Assembly (NCBI GenBank): GCA_024408855.1
Contig: JAKSUQ010000021.1
Coordinates: forward strand, 1-34,640
Direction: 5' to 3'
Source of the DNA: a bacterium
GTDB lineage: Bacteria; Cyanobacteriota; Vampirovibrionia; Gastranaerophilales; Gastranaerophilaceae
Length of the DNA stretch: 34,640 nucleotides
In this document: piece after piece, positions 23,808-31,230 of the stretch
How the letters are laid out: the number at the start of each line of letters is the position of its first letter
Numbering within the stretch: the stretch's first letter is position 1
Made by a program: the position numbers and the translations under genes
Notes under the pieces: generated by a model
Told to the model about the DNA's origin: nothing
Seen by the model: the letters and a program-made list of their open reading frames with translations, nothing else
Databases searched by the model: none

Positions 23808-25091
23808 TTAAAGTATTTTATTGTCGGAAAAATATTCAACCCATTTTATTAAATCTGCTATTTCGTATGGTTTAGGCAGGTATAAATCGGCACCTGAATT
23901 TAAAACAGATGTTTTGTCCCGAATTGTTGTAGTCATAATTATTTTGGTATTTGCATAAATGTTTTTTGTTCTTAAATTTTTGCATAACTCCAAACCGGAG
24001 AAATCATCTTCGCTATCTATAATGATTATTTTTGGAGGCAAAGTTTCATTTTCTATGCTATCGCATATATCATAACCTTGAAGCTCTAATGTTGTTCTTA
24101 AAAGAGTATATAGAGCATTATCGGGTTCTTTTATGTAAATTTTTCTTTCTTCTGTTGGATTTAAGACTGATATTTCGCCGGTTAATTTTAATCGGTCAAT
24201 CATATAAGCCGAACCTAATATTTTTTTAGCATTTTTATTTGCCGCAAAAAGTCTTTCCAATAGATTATTTGTATTCGATATAATATTGTAATTATCTAAA
24301 ATCCCACCGATTAAAATTGATACAAAATCTGAACGCATTTCAGCTTGTCCCTCACCTTTCAGCAACATGTATCCTCGATTAACATCTGTTTCCGAATAAA
24401 ATTTAGGAACAACAGTATCAAAAGCAAAGACTAAAAACTCTGCAAGTTTTTCGGCACTATAATGGTTTGTTGTTATTATAAAATTCGTTTCATTAAGTTG
24501 TCCCATAAAGTCTGATTCACTTATTGAAGATTTTATAATAGCGATTAAAGTTTGTATAATTTTATCTCCGGCAAGTTCAGAATAAACACTTTTATAATTT
24601 TCAAGATTTTCAATGCTTACTAAAAGTGTTGCTTGCTTGTTTTCCGAATTTAAAATTCTTTTAAGCGTTTTTAATGTCATTTTGTTGTTAGGTAAAAGAG
24701 TTTTAACATCCAAATTGGATTCTATATCACGTCTTAGGTGGGCTTTTATCCTTGTTTTAAATTCATCCGAATTAACAGGTTCGCTCAAAAAATCATCAGC
24801 TCCGCTTTCTAATACGGAAATTCTATCCGAAACATCTGCCGATTTTGAAAGTGCAATGATTATCGGTCTTATATTGTATGTTAAAGTTCTTATTTTTTCA
24901 CAAAAAATAGAAAGTTCCTCGTCTATACTGTCAGATACTATTATCATATCAGGCTCTAAAACTTGGATTTTGTTAAGAGCATCCTTCATATTGCCGGCGA
25001 TTAAAACTGCGGTTTGGCTATCTTCAAGAGATTTTTTGTATTTAATCGGCAATTCTTTTCTTTTGTCTATTATCAAGATGTTTGCAAGCAT
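23808..25091 (-). CDS. REC - degenerate GGDEF - REC signalling protein
   Basis: A 427-aa protein. REC1 (1-118) has Asp9 and the phospho-acceptor Asp54, but the conserved Lys is Glu (SEPVN, E104). A GGDEF-like domain (about 125-290) carries LNETNF (199-204) in place of GGDEF, so no diguanylate cyclase activity is expected. REC2 (about 315-427) has IIIIDSEDD and an intact LPKPYE Lys near 407, but a poorly conserved acidic pocket. It overlaps the kinase gene upstream by 19 bases and is probably its partner. The design points to a binding or scaffolding role rather than c-di-GMP synthesis. Confidence 0.82.
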   Translation of the reverse strand: MLANILIIDKRKELPIKYKKSLEDSQTAVLIAGNMKDALNKIQVLEPDMIIVSDSIDEELSIFCEKIRTLTYNIRPIIIALSKSADVSDRISVLESGADDFLSEPVNSDEFKTRIKAHLRRDIESNLDVKTLLPNNKMTLKTLKRILNSENKQATLLVSIENLENYKSVYSELAGDKIIQTLIAIIKSSISESDFMGQLNETNFIITTNHYSAEKLAEFLVFAFDTVVPKFYSETDVNRGYMLLKGEGQAEMRSDFVSILIGGILDNYNIISNTNNLLERLFAANKNAKKILGSAYMIDRLKLTGEISVLNPTEERKIYIKEPDNALYTLLRTTLELQGYDICDSIENETLPPKIIIIDSEDDFSGLELCKNLRTKNIYANTKIIMTTTIRDKTSVLNSGADLYLPKPYEIADLIKWVEYFSDNKIL

Positions 25092-25792
25092 CTGAGCACT
25101 ACCTCATCATCATAAAACGGAAAACTCAATTCAAAAACAGTTCCTTTGTTGTATTCGCTTTCAAAATCTATTGTTCCTCCCATTTGTTCGGTTAATTGTT
25201 TTGTAATGTAAAGTCCCAATCCGTTACCTTGTGTTTTTCCTGTCAGATAATTTTCAAGACGACTGAATTTTTTAAACATCTTAGGATAATCTTCTTGTTT
25301 AATACCAATTCCAAAATCTTTAACTTTTACAGAAATCTTATTATTCACAACTGCTGTTGATACAATTACTTCGTTACCTTGTTCGGAATATTTTGCCGCA
25401 TTATCCAAAAGGTTTGTCATGATTTGTTGGAATTTATCTTCATCAAGCCTTGCCGGCGGTAAGTTTGTATACAAATTTGTAACAAATCTATGATTTTTAT
25501 GTTGATTTGCTATTAGTGTAACAATTTTACTGATGTTTGCATTTATATCAACTTTTTTTAATACCTGTTTTTCGCTGTTTATTTTCGATACTGACAAAAT
25601 ATTTTCAACTAAATTTATAAGCCGATTAGATTGTTCTTCAATGATTTTTATAAATTTCTGTTTGTCATCATCACTTATTCTATCCCAAGAATTTAAAAGA
25701 GTTTGAGAAAACCCCCTGATACTTGTCAGCGGGGTTCTGAGCTCATGCGAAACTGTTGATAAAAATTCTTCTTGTATGGAATTTTCAGTCAA
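25073..25792 (-). CDS. Sensorless histidine kinase
   Basis: A 239-aa kinase made only of HisKA and HATPase domains: H-box STVSHELRTPL with His16, N-box NLLDNAAKYS (about 127-136), G1 DFGIG and G2 GNGLGLYI. There is no membrane segment or sensor domain, so it must take its input from another protein. The start is TTG at 25792 with GAAGG 8 bases before it and 4 bases after the PC4-like gene's stop; no ATG lies before the H-box, so the TTG is well supported. It overlaps the REC-GGDEF-REC gene and likely phosphorylates it. Confidence 0.85.
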   Translation of the reverse strand: MTENSIQEEFLSTVSHELRTPLTSIRGFSQTLLNSWDRISDDDKQKFIKIIEEQSNRLINLVENILSVSKINSEKQVLKKVDINANISKIVTLIANQHKNHRFVTNLYTNLPPARLDEDKFQQIMTNLLDNAAKYSEQGNEVIVSTAVVNNKISVKVKDFGIGIKQEDYPKMFKKFSRLENYLTGKTQGNGLGLYITKQLTEQMGGTIDFESEYNKGTVFELSFPFYDDEVVLRCLQTS

Positions 25793-25796
25793 ATTC

Positions 25797-26033
25797 TTAA
25801 CCTTCTTCCGTCATAAATTCTTTTTTTGCTTCTTCAATTGCATCAGCTAATATGTCCAACTGATCAGGGGCAAATGTAACACCTTTCTTTGTAGGTAACC
25901 AATTTGCACCGTCATCTGTTGTGTAGTAAATTCTTAAATTAAAATAACTCTTGCCTCTATATTCTGAAATAGAAATTTGTAATTGTTCGGTATCAGTTCT
26001 CTGAATACTTGCTAATAATTTTGATTCAGCCAT
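25797..26033 (-). CDS. PC4/p15-like single-stranded DNA-binding protein
   Basis: A 78-aa protein. Residues about 15-70 follow the PC4 (transcriptional coactivator p15, YdbC-type) pattern: SEYRGKSYFNLRIYYTTDDG, a turn with WLPTKKGVTF, then a C-terminal helix LDILADAIEEAKKEF. Bacterial relatives bind single-stranded nucleic acid and may affect transcription. AGGAGG lies before the ATG. It sits between the pilin-like gene (15 bases) and the kinase gene (4 bases), so it is part of the same message. Confidence 0.75.
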   Translation of the reverse strand: MAESKLLASIQRTDTEQLQISISEYRGKSYFNLRIYYTTDDGANWLPTKKGVTFAPDQLDILADAIEEAKKEFMTEEG

Positions 26034-26048
26034 TTTTAATCCTCCTTA

Positions 26049-26768
26049 TTAATAATCTATTCTATAATTGTTTCTTACAACTCTTGATGTGCATGAAATT
26101 CCGTTTGTAATAGTATCGCCACATCCATCTGCTTCGGTAGGTACCGTTGGAACATTGTGTTCAGTCTGGCTTAATGTATAAATTCTTTCTGAGCCTGCCG
26201 GAATCATATGACAACGGTCTGTAAGCCCAAACACAAAAACATCTCTGCCGGCTTCATTTGGTCTTCTCGCTCCGTTTGTATCAATATATATAAAGTCCAT
26301 TATTGGGTCAGTGTTGTCAACCTCTGGATTTATAACCGGCCGTGCAGCCATATAAACTCCGAGTTTACCACTCACAGCCATAGAATCCCCAAATCCATTG
26401 TAATTAGGAATAGGAGAATAAGTGACAGTTGTAGGAATATCTTCCAATCCGAAGAAGTCACTGCGAATATTAGTATTTGTAAATAAAACATCTCTAACTC
26501 GGTCTTCTGAATGAATATCATTATAAATGTCCCTTATTTCAAGTTCTCCATATCCTCTGCCGATATTATTACCGAAATTAGTATCAATTGCCCGTTGGTA
26601 CATGTTTTGACATCCAGTTTCTATCACATTAACTGTTTTGCCTAAAGCTGCACCGGACTTTCTATCCTGAACACCTCTCATTAGTTGCGGAATGAGTATA
26701 GCCGCAACGATACTTATAACTCCAATAGTAATGAGTATTTCCGGCAATGTAAACCCTCTTTGTTTCAT
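26049..26768 (-). CDS. Type IV pilin-like protein
   Basis: A 239-aa prepilin. It opens MKQRGFTLPEILITIGVIS: cleavage by prepilin peptidase between Gly5 and Phe6, Glu at +5, then a hydrophobic helix to about residue 30. The mature globular part has two Cys near the C-terminus (GCGDTITNGISC), likely a disulphide. It could be a minor pilin or a type II secretion pseudopilin. No pilus assembly genes are adjacent, so it uses machinery encoded elsewhere. AGGAG precedes the ATG. First gene of a four-gene minus-strand unit leading to the kinase and response regulator. Confidence 0.85.
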   Translation of the reverse strand: MKQRGFTLPEILITIGVISIVAAILIPQLMRGVQDRKSGAALGKTVNVIETGCQNMYQRAIDTNFGNNIGRGYGELEIRDIYNDIHSEDRVRDVLFTNTNIRSDFFGLEDIPTTVTYSPIPNYNGFGDSMAVSGKLGVYMAARPVINPEVDNTDPIMDFIYIDTNGARRPNEAGRDVFVFGLTDRCHMIPAGSERIYTLSQTEHNVPTVPTEADGCGDTITNGISCTSRVVRNNYRIDY

Positions 26769-26838
26769 ATCTTTCTCCTAAAATTGTTTTCCTTGATTAT
26801 AACACATAATATTTAAGTATGTTAACTTTTTTAAAAAT

Positions 26839-26867
26839 TTGTCTAATTCGATTGTTTGGTTTAATAT
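26839..26867 (+). promoter_or_regulatory. Promoter of the hybrid kinase operon, probably leaderless
   Basis: TTGTCT (26839-26844) and TAATAT (26862-26867) are separated by 17 bases. Seven bases separate the -10 from the ATG at 26875, which places the transcript start at or within a base or two of the start codon. No ribosome site precedes this ATG. Confidence 0.5.
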
Positions 26868-26874
26868 ATAGAAT

Positions 26875-28434
26875 ATGAAACAGGGGAAGATTGTAGTAGT
26901 TGATGATGATAGGACGGTAACATCCGCAATATCAGTAGTATTAAAAGTTGAAGGATTTGTGGATGCACACTTTTTCAACAATCCTGGTTTGGCTTTGGAG
27001 TTTTTAAAATCTAATACTCCGGACTTGGTGATTTCAGATTTTATTATGCCGGAAATGAACGGTTTAGAATTTTTGAGTGAGGTCAAAGCTCTTTATCCGG
27101 AAGTCAGCAGAATATTACTAACAGGATATGCTGATAAAGAGAATGCTATCAAGGCAATTAACGAAGTAGGATTATATCGCTATATTGAAAAACCTTGGGC
27201 TAATGATGATCTTGTCATGAATATAAAAAACGGCATCGAAAGAAGTTATCTTTTAGCACAATTAAATCAAAAAATTTCAGAGTTAGAAGTTGCAAAAAAA
27301 GAATTAGAAAAATACTCACATAATTTGGAACAAATAGTTGCTGAAAGAACGGCAGATTTACAACAATCCAACGCAAAACTTTCAGGAATCGTAAATTATT
27401 GTGCAGACGGAATAGTTATTCTTGATGAAGACGGTATTATTGAACAAATTAACCCTGCCGGTGAAAACCTTATCGGGATTGTTGAAAAGAAAATTGTCGG
27501 TAAATCGGTAGATGATTTTATATTTAGTAATAAAACTTTTATTTCAAAAGAATTGCATATTACCGAAAAACAAGAATTATTTTTAAGAGACTTTTGTATT
27601 AAAAATCCTTTGAGCAATAATATTACTCCTATTGAGGTAAGTTTTGCGAGAATAAATCCGGAAGAAGATGTAAAACGTTTTGTAGCAGTAATTAGGGATG
27701 TTACGGAGCAAAAAAAATCTGACAGACTTAGGGACGATTTTATTGCAACCCTGACTCATGATTTAAGAACTCCGCTATTGGCAGCAATTCAAACGCTGGA
27801 ATTCTTCTTAAACGGTGTTTTGGGTGAATTAGATGAAAAGCAAACTTTATTACTTTCTACCATGCGAAAAAGTAATGAAGATTTGTTAGGTCTGGTTAAT
27901 GCATTATTAGAAGTTTACAAATATGATGCCGAAAAACTTAATTTGAATAAAACGGATTTTGATATATGCGAGCTTACCAATCTGGTTCGTGATGAGCTTA
28001 TGCCTTTAGCAATAAAGAAAAACATTAATGTGATTTTAAATTGTCCGCCGGATGGTGTGATAATTAATGCGGACAGAAGTGAAATTCGTCGTGTAATTTG
28101 TAATTTGTGCGGGAATGCTCTTAATTATACCTCGCAAGACGGTGAAATCGTAATTACAATAAATCAAGATAATGAAGATCTTTTATTATCCGTTGCGGAC
28201 AACGGCTCCGGAATTCCTACTGAAGACATACCTAATATATTCCAAAGATTTTCTCAGGGAACAAGCAAAAAACGTTCAACAGGAACAGGATTAGGCTTGT
28301 ATTTGTCAAGACAAATAATAGAATCCCATGGCGGTAAAATATGGCTCGAAAGTAAATTAAATAAAGGAAGTGAATTCTCGTTTCTTCTCACGGATGTTGT
28401 AAAAACTCCCGAAACGGTTGGAGGTGCAAAGTGA
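26875..28434 (+). CDS. REC-PAS-histidine kinase
   Basis: A 519-aa cytoplasmic kinase. REC domain (1-115): acidic pocket D10/D11/D12, phospho-acceptor Asp55, Lys106 in EKPW. Coiled coil (about 120-168). PAS domain (about 170-282). HisKA with His295 (LTHDLRTPL) and HATPase with N-box LCGNALNY and GTGLGLYL. With an input REC it can receive phosphate from another kinase and pass it on. It starts without a ribosome site (see promoter). Its stop overlaps the start of the NarL-type regulator by 4 bases, so that regulator is its likely partner. Confidence 0.92.
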   Translation: MKQGKIVVVDDDRTVTSAISVVLKVEGFVDAHFFNNPGLALEFLKSNTPDLVISDFIMPEMNGLEFLSEVKALYPEVSRILLTGYADKENAIKAINEVGLYRYIEKPWANDDLVMNIKNGIERSYLLAQLNQKISELEVAKKELEKYSHNLEQIVAERTADLQQSNAKLSGIVNYCADGIVILDEDGIIEQINPAGENLIGIVEKKIVGKSVDDFIFSNKTFISKELHITEKQELFLRDFCIKNPLSNNITPIEVSFARINPEEDVKRFVAVIRDVTEQKKSDRLRDDFIATLTHDLRTPLLAAIQTLEFFLNGVLGELDEKQTLLLSTMRKSNEDLLGLVNALLEVYKYDAEKLNLNKTDFDICELTNLVRDELMPLAIKKNINVILNCPPDGVIINADRSEIRRVICNLCGNALNYTSQDGEIVITINQDNEDLLLSVADNGSGIPTEDIPNIFQRFSQGTSKKRSTGTGLGLYLSRQIIESHGGKIWLESKLNKGSEFSFLLTDVVKTPETVGGAK

Positions 28435-29093
28435 TAAAAGTTCTTTTGGTAGAAGATCATGAATTATTTAGAATGGGCTTATCTATGCTTTTAAATAAAT
28501 CAGATGGAATAGATTTAGTGGCGGAAGCATCAGACGGTTTAGACGGTGTAAAAAAAGCAAGAGAGCATTCACCTGATGTAATTTTAATGGATATAGGGCT
28601 TCCGAATATGGACGGAATAGAGGCAACCGAAAGAATAAAAAACTTTTTACCGGATGTAAAAGTTTTGATTTTTACATCCAGAAACAGCGAAACTGATATA
28701 TTAAGTGCATTTAAAGCAGGCGCTGACGGATACATAATGAAAGGTGCCACGCCGGAACAAACGATTAGTGCAATTAATGCCATAAACGACGGTGTTGGAT
28801 GGATTGACCCTGCTATTGCAAAAATTGTATTCTCAAATTTGAATAAAACCGTTCAAACTGGAACAATGACTGCGGAAGATTTAATTTGTACAAAAAATTC
28901 TTATGGATTAACTGAAAGAGAATTGGACGTTCTGAAACTTATGACTAACGGTTTATCTAATCCGCAAATAGCGGAAGAATTAATAATCACAAGGGCTACC
29001 GCAAAAGCTCACGTTCACAGTATTTTACAAAAGTTGTGTGCAACTTCCAGAACGCAGGCAACAGTTACAGCAATGAAGGAGGGGCTTGTATAA
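28431..29093 (+). CDS. NarL/FixJ-type response regulator
   Basis: A 220-aa transcription factor. REC domain: Asp9, phospho-acceptor Asp54, Thr82, Lys104 (MKGATPEQ). LuxR-type DNA-binding domain (about 158-216): GLTERELDVLKLM, LSNPQIAEEL, RATAKAHVHSIL. The start is GTG at 28431, inside the preceding kinase's stop, and there is no alternative ATG with the full REC strand. It is expected to be phosphorylated by the kinase at 26875-28434. Its stop overlaps the next gene's ATG by one base. Confidence 0.92.
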   Translation: MIKVLLVEDHELFRMGLSMLLNKSDGIDLVAEASDGLDGVKKAREHSPDVILMDIGLPNMDGIEATERIKNFLPDVKVLIFTSRNSETDILSAFKAGADGYIMKGATPEQTISAINAINDGVGWIDPAIAKIVFSNLNKTVQTGTMTAEDLICTKNSYGLTERELDVLKLMTNGLSNPQIAEELIITRATAKAHVHSILQKLCATSRTQATVTAMKEGLV

Positions 29094-30328
29094 TGGCAAC
29101 TTCTTTTGCAGGACTTATAATGGCTACTAAAATGCATTTTGCTCAAATGAAATATCCTATTATGAAAAAGACTGATCGCGGTGTTGCGGAATGTCTTTAT
29201 GAAAATGAAGTTAATAAGGTCGGGGTAAAAGAAAAATACGAAAAAAGCAGGATGCCTGAATCAGGATATATGACAGTCGAAGAATATGAGGTAAAATCAA
29301 GAGCGATTTCAAAACACGATATCAAAGTACCTGAAGGACAAATTCCAAAAGATCCTAACATGGTATACGTTCCGCAGAAAACATATAAATTGGTAAAGTA
29401 TAATGACCCTGTCGGAAGTCCGGAGCTTAATATACCTCGCAGGCTTAATTTTGATAGACAAATTAACGCACAGGGAATAGTCTCAGGTGATAAAACAATG
29501 CTTGTGTATCCGTCGGTATACTATTATGCCGAATCAGATTGTACTTCTTGCGATTTATTTATGATTAAACTTGATCCTAAATACAACGATACAGAAAAAG
29601 TCATGCGGGCAAACATTGTTCAAAAGGAAGAAAAACCATTAATATCCACTGACAAATCGGTGGACGTCAAATATGTTTTTAGAACTCTTACACCAATAGA
29701 CTTTTCAACCGATAATACAAAATTGCTTGTTAAAGAGAAAGTCGGATACAGGCATGATGGAATTTGGAAAACAGATTTGTGGGTATATGATTTTAAAGAA
29801 AATAAAGCAGTTAAACTTCCTCAAATTCGTGATGCCATTGTAAATTACTGGGCTGAAAACGGTGGAACAGATTTTGATGAAAATCGATGGGATATCTATC
29901 CTTTGGGATTTGATGCAAATGACAATAACAGAATAGTTTTATGTGCATACGCATATACCGGTGATGTTCCGAATTTCTTAGGGACTTGGAGTATTGATAT
30001 TAAAGGCAGCAATGCAAAATTAGAAGCAAAGGATGGCTCAAATTTCCCTGTATCCGTAGTAGGATATCGTTTGGAAACAGATTCTGTTAAAGATATTGCA
30101 GAAGTTGAATTTGAAGCAAAACAGGCAAAAAAGATTGAAGATGCTAACAATAAGCAACAAAAAACAGAAGAAAAATTCGAACAAAAAACGGCCAAAACTG
30201 AATATAAACGCCAAATCAGGCAGATGGATATGGATGCAATGATACAAATTAATAACCGTAGAGCTGCACAGAAAGAATTGAGTAAAAATAAAAAAACTAA
30301 AGTTGATACCTCTACGGAAATGCAATAA
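29093..30328 (+). CDS. Unknown protein coupled to the response regulator
   Basis: A 411-aa protein. The start at 29093 follows a strong AGGAGGGG site and overlaps the regulator's TAA by one base; a longer reading from 29036 is rejected. No signal peptide. The middle (about 140-310) has beta-rich blocks such as FSTDNTKLLVKEK, KTDLWVYDFKENK and YPLGFDANDNNRIVL, like single blades of a TolB/beta-propeller. The last 80 residues are a charged coiled coil rich in Lys and Gln. I recognise no named family. Its coupling to a NarL-type regulator and kinase suggests a role in their output or sensing. Confidence 0.65.
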   Translation: MATSFAGLIMATKMHFAQMKYPIMKKTDRGVAECLYENEVNKVGVKEKYEKSRMPESGYMTVEEYEVKSRAISKHDIKVPEGQIPKDPNMVYVPQKTYKLVKYNDPVGSPELNIPRRLNFDRQINAQGIVSGDKTMLVYPSVYYYAESDCTSCDLFMIKLDPKYNDTEKVMRANIVQKEEKPLISTDKSVDVKYVFRTLTPIDFSTDNTKLLVKEKVGYRHDGIWKTDLWVYDFKENKAVKLPQIRDAIVNYWAENGGTDFDENRWDIYPLGFDANDNNRIVLCAYAYTGDVPNFLGTWSIDIKGSNAKLEAKDGSNFPVSVVGYRLETDSVKDIAEVEFEAKQAKKIEDANNKQQKTEEKFEQKTAKTEYKRQIRQMDMDAMIQINNRRAAQKELSKNKKTKVDTSTEMQ

Positions 30329-30405
30329 TTCTTAATCATTTAGCAATTTTATCTTATGTTTGGTTTTATATTAAAAGTAGAATTCTATTTTTAAAGGTGG
30401 TGCTA

Positions 30406-31230
30406 ATGGTATCAGGTATTTCTCAAGATACCTATATTTATAACGGAAAGGTTTATCGTAAGCATTCAAAACAAGATGCTGAAACCGGATATTGGGTTGC
30501 CATGGCTGCTTCTGCCGTTATTGGAGCAATGCTTCCTCCGTTTTCAAATCCGTTTCAAAGACAAATGGTAAAAGAGCATGCCAACAATTCTCTGTACAGG
30601 GATGCTTTTGAGAAATCTTTTGCAGTATCAGGTCTGGATAAATTAGGTGTAAAATTTGCAGATACTTTTTTTATTTCACCACAAGAGGCTCAGTTGTATA
30701 AAGCCGGTCAAAAAATTGTTGACGGGGACATTAAAGCCGGCTTGAATGCTTGTTATATTCCGGATTTAAAAATTGTTAAACTGAATGGTGAAAAAGCAAC
30801 TATTTCTGGTTTTCATGAACTTGGTCATGCTATGAATCACTTACAGGGAAAATTTACAAAATTTTTGCAAAAATGCAGACGTCCGGGATATGTGATAGCA
30901 GGTTTAATGGGGACAATAGCGTTAATTCCGAGAAATAAACCTAAAGAAGCTGATAAAAATGGTATGGATTTTCTAACTGATAATTGCGGAAAAATTGCTT
31001 TTGCGGCAATGTTGCCAACTGTCGCTGAAGAAGCAATAGCAAGTCACAAAGGTATAAAATTAGCTAAAAAAGCAGGGCTTGCTGAGCCTTTGTTGAAAAA
31101 TTTGAGAAAATTTTATGGCAAAGCATTATTAAGTTATTTAGGATATGCATTAATAACTGGTGTTTCGGTATTTGCTACAAGTAAAATCACCGAGTGGTTT
31201 ACAAGACCGACAGAAGTTAAAGATTATTAA
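30406..31230 (+). CDS. Membrane HExxH metalloprotease-like protein
   Basis: A 274-aa protein. HELGH (137-141, FHELGHAMNH) is a canonical zinc-protease HExxH, and EE (208-209) within TVAEEAIASHKG is a candidate third ligand of gluzincin type. Hydrophobic helices lie at about 30-45, 162-176, 197-206 and 246-262. I chose ATG at 30406 with AAAGGTGG upstream rather than a GTG at 30397 or 30400 that would overlap that site. It is the last gene of the plus-strand signalling set and overlaps the opposite-strand gene by 4 bases. Substrate unknown; regulated proteolysis fits the context, but that is inference. Confidence 0.65.
   Translation: MVSGISQDTYIYNGKVYRKHSKQDAETGYWVAMAASAVIGAMLPPFSNPFQRQMVKEHANNSLYRDAFEKSFAVSGLDKLGVKFADTFFISPQEAQLYKAGQKIVDGDIKAGLNACYIPDLKIVKLNGEKATISGFHELGHAMNHLQGKFTKFLQKCRRPGYVIAGLMGTIALIPRNKPKEADKNGMDFLTDNCGKIAFAAMLPTVAEEAIASHKGIKLAKKAGLAEPLLKNLRKFYGKALLSYLGYALITGVSVFATSKITEWFTRPTEVKDY

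Noticed and set aside
25451..25480. GC-rich TGCCGGCGGT stretch as a third copy of the palindromic element
   Set aside because: It lies in the kinase coding sequence where it encodes an ordinary LPPARL segment, has no matching second arm, and lacks the GTTAAAC part.
30397..30405. GTG start for the HExxH protein
   Set aside because: It would lie on top of the AAAGGTGG ribosome site that serves the ATG at 30406.
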